Notes: generated from the letters alone by a model not told the origin. A stretch of DNA of 64,000 nt from Cladochytrium replicatum (GCA_025526935.1 JAHLKD010000096.1:147831-211830); one strand, 5' to 3'. Numbered from the stretch's first letter, positions 11,295-23,974 are shown. A program made the numbers and translations.

Positions 11295-14200
11295 ATGGAA
11301 CAGTTGTTGGTGAAGCACCGCAAAAGGAAGACAGCGACAGCGACGAGGCGTGGAAGTGGAACCGAAGGTCGTCAGACATCTGCTGACCCCCATCGTACTG
11401 ACTCTCGTCCTACACCTGCTGACCCCCATCGTACTGACTCTCGTCCAATCTCGCTACCCCTCGCTGCCACCGCAAATGATGCTGACCAGGTACCTACATT
11501 TACCAATACCACGTCTCTCATCACTAACTCGAACTGCTCAGGAATGGCTGCAGGATCTCGAGTTGGACCTGTCGGAATTAAGAGAGCCTCACCTCAAAAC
11601 TATCCCAATATACCCTACTTTTTCGGATGCTACTGCGTCGCCACCACCCAGCACTCAAGCCGATTCTTCGCCTCAGACTTACCGCTCCCTCACTTCCAGT
11701 CTACGTGAAGCTGTCGCTGCAGAGCCGAGCGCTCCCCAGATTTCAGATGTGCCGGGCCTAGAGGACATGGAGGCGGATTCAGAGGAGGCCATGGCCGCCC
11801 TTCGCGTCTGGTACGAGCCTCTCCAACCCGACCGTCTCGCCGCAATGTTCCCCAACTACGAAGCGCTCGATTATGCTGACACCGTCAAAGAGTTTCGGTC
11901 CTCCTCTGCCCCGCCCACGACCGATCCGTTGTACGTCCATCTGAGCAACTACGAGTCGGCCATTGTCGCGACCCGCAAGGTTAAGGTGCAGCTCGAGCAT
12001 CTTCAGGCGGCGGTGCACAGTGCAGTCGCAAACGTCTGGACGATGGAGAAGGAGTCGTTTACTGCAGAGGCTCTGTGTGGAGATCTTACCAAGTTGAAGC
12101 ATACCTACGTGTCAGAGAAGGCGATAATGAACTCCGACGCCGTCGCGCGTGTGAAAGAGTCGCTAAAGATCCAGGCGAGTCGCCACCACGAGGATTATGG
12201 CAACGCGGTGTACGTGGAAAAGGTTTCGAGGTTGAGAGTGCAGAATGTGCTCGATGAAATGTTTAGAGGATTGGGAGATGGGTTCCCGATCGATGGAAAC
12301 CGCGTTCGCAGCAGCTTGTCGATCCTGTTTCATTTCGAGCGAAAGCAGTCTGGCCATATGATCTCAGCTTCGAGTCCGGCGTCCAGTAATGCTACAAGAT
12401 ACCCCGAGACGTTGGCAGCAATTTCCACGGACGGCGAAGAACCCGAACACGTACCCGAGCCCGCGATACTCCGTGACGTTCGATCGTGGATCACTTTCCT
12501 CGTCAGCTTTGTTCTCGAGCGAGGATCACTCTCTGACCAGCGATTCATTTTGCTCCAAGTTCTACGTACACCTGGGATTGGAACCTGGGGCGGGTCTTTC
12601 GTCCAGTGCAGCGTGCAAAGAGATTGGAGCTCTGTCGATGTTCAGCATTACTTGGCCACCGTGTCGGCAGTTCTCGCCCCGATCGAGGAAACCGAGGAAG
12701 TTGTTGTTGCTGCAGAGAAGGAGAAAATGATCATTAAACAGCACTTGAAGCGATTCGAAAAGTCGAGTGATTGGGTGGTCGTCGATGAAGAGGATCTTGA
12801 CTTGGAGCCCATCCCGCCACCATCGACACTTTTACGAGAGGACGATTACCTCGTTTTGTTGGATCAAGTGCAAGTGTCAGCCGTCTTTGAGAGTGTCGCA
12901 ACATTTTACACTGGAAGATGCACACAAATTTTGACAAACTTTGATTTTAAACCGCCGCTTCAGCTGTTCAGTATATGCGGGCAGTTCTTGTCGACTCTTA
13001 AGCGTGCGTTGCGGATATTTCATCCCCACACATTCCCAACTCTTCACCAAAGACTCGGGCACCTGGTTTCATCCGCCGCAAAGACAATCCAGTCAACTGT
13101 GTCGAATGCTTTTGAACACTACGAGCTCGACGAAGGCAATCGAGTGAAAATTTTTGATCACCCTCTGATAGTCGAAGGATCGGTGGTGACTACGATTCAG
13201 TCGGAATTGGATTCGTTCATATCTCAGGCAACTTGCATGCTGATTCCGTTTCCAAAGCTTTGGCAATATTTGCATCTCATTCCAGCTGCGCATATCAATG
13301 AAGGAAGCAAGTGGAAGATTATGGAGGCATACGCCGGGCCAAAGAGCGAGAACGATTCGTTGTCGTTTGCAAAGGCTGATCGCTCGATTGGGCGAGGTCG
13401 CCTAATCACTCTTTTGAAGCGTAACCCGCATGAAGCTCAGAATTACTTGCAATTTGTGGTGACGCTGGGACTTTCATTGCATACACCACCGAAATCACTT
13501 TGGGTCCCCGACCTTACGATTAAAATCGCTCGACTTGTCTTCGAAGCATGCTACCTGCATGCAGAAATTCGCACACTAAAGTTTGGGTTAAAGCTGCTCC
13601 ACCAGCTTACGTGTCGGTACCCAGCACTTTTGTCCTCCGTGTTTGAGTGGGTTCGTAGCACCTGGAACACGGTGGGCGACTTTGCCCTGGAAATATTCAA
13701 AGCGCAGCCACTTGGAAAATGGAGAATGTCTTCTGTGGATTTGGATTCGCTCCTCAGCATGTTGAAGGACCCGCTGGGAAGCAACAAGTTCAAGTTTGCA
13801 CAGTACGTTCTGTACAATCTCAATTGGGACGATTCCGAGCGTAGAGGGGAAACCTTCTTGCCGAAACTTTATCATCGCAAACTGGCAATCAGCCTGGCGA
13901 ATATTTATCTTGATCGAAAGAGTGTTCAGGCTGCGTCTCTGGCTTCCGCTGCGAGTGCATTCATTCCGTCGTACATTTCAGAATTGACTTCGGGCGGCTA
14001 TTATCGACTTATGCAGATGGAGCGGCCATCTGACTTTTTCTCGTGGACTTGGTTCGTGGGAAACACTTTGTATTATTTATGTTTTGTTGACTAAGTCGAT
14101 TATAGGAATATGATAATGCGCTTGAGGCTTTATCAAGCCCCAGTGGGTATCAATACTTACGCCCTTGATGTGTACGACAATGGTGGAAAGCCATTCGAAC

Positions 14201-17200
14201 CCTTGATCAGCCCGTCGCTTACAACCATGCGTGGTGCAATGATGTCAGACGCGCTGGCTGCCTACCTGATGCTCATGGTCTCCGAAATTGGGCATCACTA
14301 CCACGTCTTCTACGAAACTGGGTGGGAGCTTCTAAAAGTGCTGGTTGCGCAAGACGCCGCTGGAGTCGTGATCAAAGTCGTGATGGAGCTGTTCCCAACG
14401 TTCATCGTGAACCACGGCGAGGCGGTTCTGATCGATCCAAGTTTCCGGAATTTTTTCATCACGTTTTTCAAGCACGGGGATATTCCGTCGAGCCCTACAC
14501 AGCGGGAGAGTTTGGATGTGCAAGCTGTGGGGATCGGAAAGCTTGCCAAGGTGCAGTGGCTCGGTAGGGATCTGAGCGCACTCGTGGATATGCACCTTTC
14601 GAAGGAGATTGTTAAAGATTCAGACTCGATCCGTGGTGCAATCGGTCTCAGAATTTGGCTCCGCATCGTGTCGTCTTCAGAAACCTGGGTGTACAATCGC
14701 AGAGTCTTGAAGATCGTGGATACATTGTGCGAAGCATCGTTTATCTGCGGCTTTCGGGACACGATCAGAACGTTCTTGAGCGCAGAATATGATCGCATGA
14801 TTCAGCAATATGCGCAAAAGGTGGAGCAGTCATCGCGCATTCGCATTATCGCGCCGATTGAAAACATCTATAGCCTCAGAACGAGTGTCGAGAATTATTA
14901 CTACGGCTACCCTTCGTTGATTTCATTCGCTGCTCCTCCTGAATCAACTCTGAGCCTGCTCTCTCGAACCCACGGACACCTTGATCTTGCATGGTACATT
15001 TACGAATCGCTGACGGTGGAAGTCCAAATCGAAAAAGAGTTTCGCACAAACGCTGCAACGATCCTTGGTGACCGCGCATCGTCGGCTTCAGTCACCGAGG
15101 TCAGCGGATTGGATGGTCCGCCGAAACCAATCTCTTCATTCACGATTTTCAAACTCGCGCAGCTTGCACTCAGCATCCCACCAGATCACCCGTTAGCGCT
15201 TATGGTTTGGCAGGTAAATGCAGTCAATGAGCTCACCACATAGTTTTTATCTCTAATTTTTTAAGACGTTTTTCTCATTATATTTTGAGCGCGCTCCTGT
15301 CGCTAGTGGCCATGGGAGCTATTTCCTCGGACAGAAATTAATGGATGGACAACCAAGGCTGGCGGACAGGCTGATTGAGCGATTGTCTGATGCGGGTCGA
15401 AAATGTTTTGATGTGCGATGTAGCAATTCTTATGGCGAGGTTGACCTTGGCGGTCTCTATTCTGCGATGCGTTCCTGGCTGACAAATCGAAAGTTGATCT
15501 CGCCGTTGATTATCGTTGATACACAGGCCTCTGAGTTGTACCCAGCATATTTGCGCGACGTGATGGACGGATCAGTACTATTCTCAGTTTATGCTTCCTG
15601 GGGTCTCGCTGAGGTGGCTTCTTCATCAAGACGAGGCTCTGTGACCAGAACAGAAGATGCTCCTCCATCAGAAGCGATAACACCACATCTAGATGTAAAT
15701 GCAATGGTTGGTGCCCCATTGCCTCCACCGGCCTTTGTTCTCAGCCAGCCGCTTTTGCCCAATGTTTTCAGCATGACTGCAGATAGTGTTCACAAACAAG
15801 TTCTGGATGATTTCAGCCTCCTCAAAAAGCGAGCTGTTGCCTTTGCAGCATTTGTTGCACAGCATGACGCACTCGATGTGGAGTACATGGATCTGCTCTC
15901 CAAACTTTACACCAATGAGATGGTTCGAGCTAGAGCTGAAAAACAGTGCATCTCTGGGAAGTGTCAGGAAGCTGCACTGTTTGAGTACGCAGTAGGAAAA
16001 GTGAAGTCAGTGCCAGATGTTAAAAAATTGCTTCGTGAGAATCGGCAGCAGAGTGAGATTCTTCTTCGAACAGACAATATGGATCCAAGAGCTTGCATCG
16101 CAGCAGTCAGGATCTTGCTCAGTATTGAATGGACCCAGGTTCAGTTGAGCACTGGCTCAAACAAGATTGTAGACATAGCAACAGACATTTTCTTTGAGAT
16201 CATGCAAGGTTTGAATAGTGAGGGCGTTGCTTTCCCTCCAATTAAGCAGATTGCCAAAGATATTGGTGAAGCATTTGGAAGCAAGTTCGTCTCTGGATCA
16301 GATGCCAACACCATAAAGCTTTTCAAACAGCTAAATCAAGTTGCACTCCCTGACTTCTATGTCCATGTGTTTACGCCAGCTGCAAGTCCTGAGCATTTTG
16401 CTGAAATGCTCCAGCAGGTAAATATCAATAGAAACATGTCACTAAATGAGTTAAGAAGCTGAACTCGTTGGCATAGATAATTGAATCCAGGCATCAACTT
16501 GGTGACAATGTTGCTGCTCAATATCTGATGCGTTTTGATATCAAAGTGTGGAGCAATAGTGATGCAGCAAGTCTTGAGATTAAAATCAAGTTTTGTGATC
16601 TGATCTTGGACTCACTCTTGAACTCTGATATTTCTGGTGATGTTTGTTCATGTCTGCACACACTCTTCAGAAACTGTGTCAAATACAACCCAAGCATTGC
16701 CATTCCAGTTCTAACTCACTTGCTTGGTCACAGTTCAAAGTCATTGAATGATACAACTGCAGCCATTATCGCTGAGTTTTCACTTGCAATCAATAATGAT
16801 CAGCCAATGGATGTGCACCTGCTAACATCTCCACTGCTTCAAGATCTCTTAATCTCTCGAGACCAGTCAATGAGCATCATCAGCAAACTCTCAGATCAGA
16901 TTTTGACAGCCCAGAAAGATAGACAAGTCGTATCTAGGCTCTGTGCATATGCATTCCTTGACCTTTTAACTTCAAATATCATATCAAAAGGACTATATGC
17001 AAACTTATCAGAAGTCCACTTTAGTGAGGTATGGAACCATGTTTCAGCATTTATATTGCTATGGTTTGGGCTGGATGAAAACAAGCCACATCAGCAAGTA
17101 TCTGCTAAATCAGTCTTAATGGCCGAGAAAGACATGGTTGATCATGCAGCAACAAGATTTTCTCAAATTATTTGCAAACTATGCATAAACTTTGCCACCT

Positions 17201-18879
17201 CTCAATCATCAGTTCTGGTTTGGCAGCTCTATAAGATTTTGTTAAACACAAATGTGCATGACGATTTTGTTTTCGCTGTGGAGAATACTACAAAAACCAC
17301 TGCTGCATGGAAAGGATTCATATTTGATTCATCAATAGCTCAAGACATCTTGCACCTTAACAGAGGGGAACATCTCAGTTTGTCTGATTTGTATTTCATC
17401 TGCAACTTGCTAACATATGCCGAGTGGAGGTATATTAAGGCAGGACAGCCAGACCAGCAATGCTTGGAAGTAGTTTTTATTGCAGCTATCAAGGCACATA
17501 AAATATTTCCCAATGTGACAGAGAGATTGCAATTCTTTGCTGCATCTGAACAATGTCTGCTATCTGTGTTGAACCCAGATAAAGTATCATTGGACTCATT
17601 AGAAAAGATAATTTCATTATTGCCATGTTTGTGGGAACCGGCAGTTTCAAATTTGACAATCAAACCTGAGCAAGAAAGTGTGCCTCCTGAGTCCTACCTG
17701 TTCTGCATGAAGCATTTAATGAATTTTTCTAATGCGCAGGATACTGCACTAAGTGAAGCAAAGTCAAGGACAGTGTATGATTACATTCAGAGAGTATTAT
17801 CGTCACAAGTCGAGAATAATGGACAAGCAGGGACATATATTGAAACAGAACTTGGTCACGTTATTGAAGAATTCATGATAATGCTTGACACAAAGCATGT
17901 GAATGTCGGTGGTGTGAATGTCAGTGATCTACTCCGATTACAGATGGAACAGCTTTTCTCTCTCCTCAACAAATGCGCAAAAGGTGGCCTTATATCTTTC
18001 CAAGTGTCTGACGGATTGAGAAAGGGTTTAAAAAAGTCTTTGCAACCCCTTCCATTGATTGGAGTTATCTGCAGTGTTATCTCAGCAGTTGAGCAAATGG
18101 CAGTGATGCTTGAAGTGTGCATTTCCAGATACTTTGAGCTGAATCGAGACCCATCAGAGTGGGTTACAATAATCAACAACTTGGAAGTACCAGAGCTAAA
18201 CGCTGAGGCTTTCATTCGACATTGTTTGCGACATGGGCTTGTGTTCACACTCTATGCACATGCACAACAAAGACTACGAGAGATTGGACCGAATTATGAC
18301 CTACGAATTATGATAGGAGAGCAAGTGGCATCATGGATTGGGACAATTATTGTTGATACCATTGATGAGGGGGACGAAGCAAAACTACTCATTATAATGA
18401 ATTTGTTCTCTGATCTTCTTTCAGAAGAGCTCTCTAGTTTGCCACTATTGGAGCATCATTCCCGTTTGCGGTCTCATTTGCCAAGTCTAGGCGAACGATT
18501 CTTGCGCTGGGGAGAAGACAGGTCACAGCACGGGCTGTGGGCAGCAATAGGGTTTGGACCAAAGTCAACTCTATCAGTTGATTTTCGCTTCTCAGCTCGA
18601 TGCATTGGAACTTTTATTGGAACTCGCCTACTTGATATCAGTGGGTCAGGGGAAACATCAGCAGAAATGAAAATCGAGGCCAACACGCAAAGATCAAGAC
18701 TACTTAACACTCTATCATCGCTTCAGCAGCAGAGAGAGTACGAGCCACTATGGCACAAAATGCCTGATTTAGTTCAGATTTTAGAGGATCCTGCCAAGCC
18801 TCTTGCATCTCTGTCTGAGCTTATCGATACCCTGTTGCGCGTGGTATTCCCTGATTGGCATCTTCACAACTTGCTGTAA
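11295..18879 (+). CDS. Very large helical protein, EPG5-like candidate
   Basis: Five exons, 11295..11489, 11542..14051, 14106..15213, 15266..16417, 16477..18879, all phases consistent, giving about 2455 aa. The start MEQLLVKHRKRK is followed by a basic, Ser/Pro-rich disordered stretch to about residue 160; the rest is alpha-helical with few low-complexity parts and no membrane segment. Size, the basic N-terminus and local features such as LALMVWQTFFSLYFERAP (spanning the 15213/15266 junction) resemble EPG5, the large tether that joins autophagosomes to late endosomes/lysosomes in animals. I recalled this likeness by eye and could not align it, so another giant helical-repeat protein remains possible. 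The third intron ends TTTTTTAAG; the second begins GTTCGT, a weak donor forced by frame. Exons before about 15.3 kb use GC-rich codons, while 15.7-18.9 kb is clearly AT-richer, so the gene has two compositional halves. Confidence 0.55.
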
Positions 18880-19745
18880 TATGTGTTTAAGTTGCGGGGC
18901 TGTTTTGGTTATACATTTCAAGTTTTAGTGTGATCTACTTCATCTTTCTTCTTATGAATATAGAGAAATGAAATTAAAAGTAGGCTGCCAAGCTGCTTTG
19001 TATAGGTCCCACATTTGAAACTGTGCAAGTAATTTGCTTCCCAAATGCTATGCTGCTTTTGAAATTCTATATAATGTTTAAAGATCAGTGAGGGACCTGC
19101 AGGGGAAGGGCAATCAAGATATGTATTGATGTTTAGGATCACCAGGTTTTTAGGTCTTTCGGGTCGGGTCTGGGTCCATTGACCAAATTGACCCGACCCA
19201 ATTGCTGTGTTTTCAGGAAAATTTTTCGGGCTGGATCTGGGTCAGGTATCAGGTCCAGTGGCAAAACCCTTCTTGGGTCAAGATTCGGACCCTAGTAAAA
19301 TCCGATGTGATAAGGAAGCTAAAACGAAGCTATTGTTCTTTCTGTCCACGTGGACACTTTCCAAGAAGACGCAATATAAGTTTTGTGTTTATCAAACAAT
19401 TTGTATCACAACTGACATTGAGGCATGTATTTTCTGTCCACCAGGACACTTTCTCAACTCATTGACGGTACTTCAGTGATCTCCATTAAGTACAACTAAC
19501 CTCTCCATCAATGTTACTAGCAATACCATTCTGTCCACCCAGACACTTTCCAAGAAGTCACTATGGAAGTTCTGTAACAAACAATTTCTACATGACAGAC
19601 CTCGAGAGCTGTGCTTTCTGTGCACCTGGACACTTAGAGTCTGTAACGTTCCAGCCACACCACAACAAAAATGGAAGCTGCCTTTATTAAACTAAGCGTA
19701 AGGCAGCATCCGACGCAAGCCAAAGACTAGTGGACAGTCATCCGC
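18880..19745. other. Intergenic region with repeats bordering a hAT relic
   Basis: 866 bp without a gene. It holds the 3' end of the EPG5-like gene, a 10-bp perfect inverted repeat GGGTCGGGTC/GACCCGACCC at 19161-19170 and 19190-19199, further GGGTC-rich sequence to 19290, and a degenerate tandem repeat at 19339-19640. This may be the 5' terminal region of the hAT element whose transposase relic follows. Confidence 0.5.
19339..19640. repeat. Degenerate ~92-bp tandem repeat with quasi-palindromic core
   Basis: The core TTCTGTCCAC-NN-GGACACTTT recurs at about 19339, 19432, 19529 and 19616 (spacing 86-98 bp). In the first copy the centre GTCCACGTGGAC is a perfect 12-bp palindrome. Sequences between cores are also related (an AACAAACAATTT-type block and a GACATTGAGGC or similar block). 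Subterminal repeats of this kind are known as transposase-binding sites in hAT elements; that use here is inferred from position upstream of the transposase relic. Confidence 0.6.
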
Positions 19746-20792
19746 TTGACACACGGAAGCGAAGTCTGCCAACCCCAAATTTCAGCAGCGTCCAGCAAGG
19801 GGAACAGCATGCAGGACAAACGCAGATGTATATCAGGACACAGTGGCAACAACAGTGCTCGAGAGCCTGGCTCCACATCTTCTTCCAATGACTCCAGCAA
19901 GTTGGGCCCGGCTTCTGAGTGTGCACCAGAGCATCCTGCGGACCTTAGTTTTGCTGACTCTTCAGTGCGACAGGCGCCAGCAGCTGGATCAGTTCAGCTA
20001 TCAATGCTTTCATCAGACGCAGATGTTGATAGCATGTCAGACTATAGAGGTAGTCGAGGCGGCATAGCGAAGGATTACTATAAGGTTGATAAGACCAGAT
20101 CAACAAAAAACCCTCCAGCATCTGAAAAACCACCATGGAAGTATTGCAGGTCGCTTGGACTGTTGGACACCGTCCCCAAGGGACAACAGACATTGAATTT
20201 CGGCTCACTGGAGAAGGAGCAAGACTTTGTGTTCAATCCAGATGTAGTGTGGCATTCGATTTTGAAGATTGCTGCAGACAATCAGGCTTTTACTGTTGTG
20301 GAGAATGAGTTCTTTGTCAGCATGCCTAAGACTTTTCAGCCAAACTATACACCAAAGACGGCAAAAGCAGTGAAGCAAGAGGAGATGGATCTTTATGATA
20401 GGCAGAAGGAGCTCGTTAAAGGTCTGATTGTTGGTTCGCCTTCAAAACTATCAATAACAGCTGACTGTTGGACATCGAAGAACCAGATTTCTTTTCTTGG
20501 AATAACTGCCCACTTCATCACAAAATAATGGGAGCCGCAGGACTCGCTGATGCAGATGATTCCGATGGTTGGAAAGCATGAAGGCGTCGCCATGGCTAAT
20601 CAGCTTGTCAAGTGTCTGGATGAATTTGGCATGCTATTGGGTGAATGCTTATTATGCATTACAACCGACAACTGTTCAAACAACTTAACCATGATTGCTA
20701 AGCTGGAGACGCTATTGGAAGATAGGGATATTGCGTGGTCTGCAGACACTCAACACATGTGGTGTATGGCACACATTATCAAACTTGATGAA
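19746..20792 (+). pseudogene. hAT-family transposase relic, truncated by copia sequence
   Basis: The open frame 19746-20528 encodes a Ser-rich N-terminus, then a region ending in LSITADCWTSKNQISFLGIT and HFITK, the start of a hAT (Ac/hobo) RNase H-like catalytic core with its first Asp. A stop at 20526-20528 breaks the frame, and 20550-20792 continues in another frame with VAMANQLVKCLDEFG, the second-Asp motif CITTDNCSNNLTM and the following MWCMAHIIKL. After HIIKL the sequence switches to copia reverse-transcriptase sequence (DEDSNIIRF) at the shared stretch AAACTTGATGAAGAT. The C-terminal dimerisation region is missing, so the copy is dead. An N-terminal BED finger is not visible. Confidence 0.8.
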
Positions 20793-22180
20793 GATAGCAA
20801 CATCATCCGATTCAGGGCATGATGCAGAACAAAGGTCTAGTCGCAAAGTATCAGACACGTCAGAGCTAGGACTGGTTATAAGGGTGAAGATATGAAAATC
20901 ATTCATGCTTTGAATCTTAACACCAAACGCATAAGCGAATATTTTCATTTTACTTTTCATGAGGGAGTATTTGTTGGCTTAAACCCAACATCACAAACTT
21001 TAAATGACCTCACCGAAGACTATCCTATTCCTCAGGGTCAACATTTTGATATTTCAAATTTACCTGATATGAATAGCTATAATGACAATACTACAGACTC
21101 AGATTCTGATGATAGCGCTAACACCTCATCTGATGAGGAGTATCCCAACCAACAATTTTATCATCGAATGGATATCTCACATATGCATGTTACTCCTATG
21201 TCCCAACATGATTCAAATGTTGATGACGAGCACGATACCACCAACGACTATCACCATTCGTTAAACATGAACGATGACACTTATGTACCACTTTCTGTAC
21301 AACACGAACAAGAACAAAATGAAGATGATTCCCAAAGTGATTTGGAAGATTTACAATGGATTGGTGAAGATGATGACAACGATTATGGATTTGTTGCACA
21401 CAAAGCCAAAAATCGCAAACTTAAAGGCAAACAACCTATGGTTACTCCAACAAACAGATTTCATCCCCAGCGAAGACATCCTTTGTTGAGACGTAATATC
21501 CCCAATGTCAATGTAAATGAGAAAGCAAAATCGAGTACACCCGACATTCCTATACCTCAAGGACACTTGAGAAGTATTCCCAAAACAGTCCAGGAAGCTA
21601 TGTCGCGACCTGATGAATGGCCATACTGGCTTGCAGCCATGTGTGAAGAAAATCAACAACTTATCAATTTGGGAACATTGAACAAACGCATCTTGCCAAA
21701 TGGGAACAACCTTCTCACTGGCAAATGGGTTTATTCATACAAACTTGATGAAGATGGCAACATCATCCAATTCAAGGCACGATGGGTAGTTAGAGGGTTC
21801 TCCCAGATACAGGGAATGGATTTCGACAAAACCTATTCTCCTGTGGCGAAAACCACTACAATTCGATTACTAGTTGCTCTTGCTGCAATTATCAAATTAC
21901 ACATCTATCAATTTGACATTACAGGAGCATATCTCAATGCATGACTTGAGGAAGATGTTTATGTTGAAATGCCTCATGGATTTACAGAGACTGACGAATC
22001 TGGCAATCCATTTTGTCAAAAGCTTATATGGTTTACATCAAGCTGCTAGAGAATGGTACAAATGCCTCTGGGCGAAATATGAAGACATGGGATACATCCG
22101 TGATCTTTCAGATGCTTGTCATTTCTGGCAAATGAAATCATCTACTCACAGTTCCACTGTGAAAATACGTGAACACACTA
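20783..22180 (+). mobile_element. Copia family A fragment, integrase C-end to reverse transcriptase, decayed
   Basis: A plus-strand Ty1/copia fragment. After a 100-bp scrambled start it matches the integrase end (HFTFHEGVFVGLNP), then an acidic linker, then the reverse transcriptase (WPYWLAAMCEENQQL, GKWVYSYKLDEDGN, FKARWVVRGFSQ, FDITGAYLNA). The long open frame is 20892-21944. It stops at 21942 right after YLNA, and the next part (EEDVYVEMPHGFTETDESGNP, REWYKCLWAKYED) has lost about 10 bp near 22012 relative to other A copies in the window. It ends abruptly at REHTT, where LTR type 1 sequence begins. No gag, protease or LTR of its own is attached. Confidence 0.88.
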
Positions 22181-22676
22181 CTAACTATTGAACTAAAGCA
22201 TATAGATGATGATCTATTACGAGTTTGGATACCTCCGGTTATTTCTTCATGGGTTATATTTATTGCGGCCATAGGTATAGTAAACTGTCATTACTTTTCT
22301 ATCATCCACTTGTAGAAGTGAAGCCCGGATCAGATCACAGCAAAGGTTTACATATGATTAACGCGTTCGTGGGAATCATGTGTGAGAACAATCCTGTTGA
22401 GGAGAACTAGATCTCACGCACAGCTTAGCATAAATATGCTTTGCTACGCCTGTGAGAAGAAGAGTCAAACCTTATCGCTGCGATCCAGATCTTCCGGAAG
22501 GAAAAGCCAAAACGACAGTACACTTATTTAAGGAGCCTGTGGCGATACACACAAGGAGCATTCTCTTGCGCTAGCACTTGTGACTCGCAATCTTCTTTAT
22601 TCATCTCTTAGTAACATTAACCCGTGAATTAACAACACACACAACCTGAGGATCCGGACCACAGCTTTGTTCAACA
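22181..22676 (+). mobile_element. LTR type 1, 5'-truncated, plus orientation
   Basis: Matches the 599-bp LTR type 1 from about base 104 to its end CTTTGTTCAACA. The missing start and the join to copia-A sequence at REHTT show that it is a recombinant fragment, not a solo LTR made by simple LTR-LTR exchange. This is the left part of the 760-bp inverted repeat. Confidence 0.88.
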
Positions 22677-22723
22677 TTCTTTTCTCCTAAACAAAACTTT
22701 TATCAAGAAAACTTATAATTCAA

Positions 22724-22940
22724 CACTTGAGGAAGATGTTTATGTTGGAATGCCTCATGGATTTACAGAGACTGACGAATCTGGCAATCCATTAGTTTGT
22801 AATCTTGTCAAAAGCTTATATGGTTTACATCAAGCTGCTAGAGAATGGTACAAATGCCTCTGGGCAAAATATGAAGACATGGGATACGTCCGTGATCTTT
22901 CAGATGCTTGTCATTTCTGGCAAATGAAATCATCTACTCA
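22724..22940 (+). mobile_element. Copia A reverse-transcriptase fragment, plus orientation
   Basis: Encodes MPHGFTETDESGNP through ACHFWQMKSSTQ of the copia-A reverse transcriptase, then runs straight into sequence antisense to the RNase H end of the same family (GGATCATGGGC onwards). This is the inner end of the left arm of the inverted repeat. The 47 bp before it (22677-22723) match nothing else here except the other arm. Confidence 0.85.
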
Positions 22941-23974
22941 GAGGATCATGGGCTTACTTTTGGATGAAATACCAATGGTTGCCATGAGGTTTTTCATCCA
23001 CTTCATCTCACGTGATAATTCATTCAATGCATATAACTCTGCCTCAGTGGAAGAGCAAGTTAAAACCTGTTGCTTTGTAGACTGCCAGCAAACAGCTGCA
23101 TTGGCAAACATTACAACATATCCTGTCCTGGAATAGCGAGCAGGATCATTTGCCCAGTCTGCATCAGCATATCCCATAGGGATGTGTTCATTTGATGCAA
23201 ACTCATATACACCATCAGAGTGTACGTTGGGAGTGGGTATGTTGTTGCGTGTGTAATGCAAACCATAGTCCCATGTTCCCAATAAGTAACGATGCAGGCG
23301 AGCTAGTGCCTTTTGTTCGCAAACTCGTGGTTCAACCTGATGTTGTGCCAAGACATTGACAGCATAAGATAAATCAGGTCTGGTCTTTGTAGCTAGGTAC
23401 GAGATTTTCGTGAGTTCCGAGCGAAAAATAGTTGCATCATTTTTGGATAAAATAGGCAAGCTTGTTTCATGTTTGTAGTGAGAAGAAATAGGTGTTTTGG
23501 CTGGTTTAAGATTGGATTCCCATAATTTCAATCTCTGCAATATTTCCTTTGCATATTGAGCATTGGTTATGAAATAACCGTGAGTAGTTTTGATCAATTG
23601 CATTTTCAGAATCCATTTGGCTGCAGAGTGACTTCCAACCTTGAATGAGGAATTCAAGCCATCCATGAAGTCTTGGTAGCCATTTGGGTCTGGAGAGAAA
23701 TGAAGAATATCATCCACATGAACAGTAGTGTGTTCACGTATGTTCACAGTTGAACTTTGAGTAGATGATTTCATTTGCCAGAAATGACAAGCATCTGAAA
23801 GATCACGGATGTATCCCATGTCTTCATATTTTGCCCAGAGGCATTTGTACCATTCTCTAGCAGCTTGATGTAAACCATATAAGCTTTTGACAAGATTACA
23901 AACTAATGGATTGCCAGATTCGTCAGTCTCTGTAAATCCATGAGGCATTCCAACATAAACATCTTCCTCAAGTG
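22941..23974 (-). mobile_element. Copia A fragment, reverse transcriptase to RNase H, minus strand
   Basis: Open minus-strand frame 22938-23948 (336 codons): MPHGFTETDESGNP, GLHQAAREWYKCLW, the catalytic HVDDILHF (the usual YVDD box with His for Tyr), KSPAK-type linker, TKTRPDLSYAVNVLAQHQ, then RNase H with ADWANDPARYSRTGYVV and CSSTEAELYALNELSREMKW, ending near KSKPMIL. It lacks the DNQS and THMDVRERF end, so it is a truncated but unbroken frame. Residues before MPHGF are missing, being replaced by the 47-bp spacer and LTR type 1. Confidence 0.9.

Noticed and set aside
19202-19479. Two ~90-codon frames in the hAT 5' region
   Set aside because: Both arise from the tandem repeat; Cys-Pro-x-Gly words are translations of the GTCCAC core.
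22225-22410. Recurrent 61-codon frame starting MDTSG in each LTR type 1
   Set aside because: Present only because the LTR is repeated; no motif and it crosses the LTR promoter-like region, so not counted as a gene.
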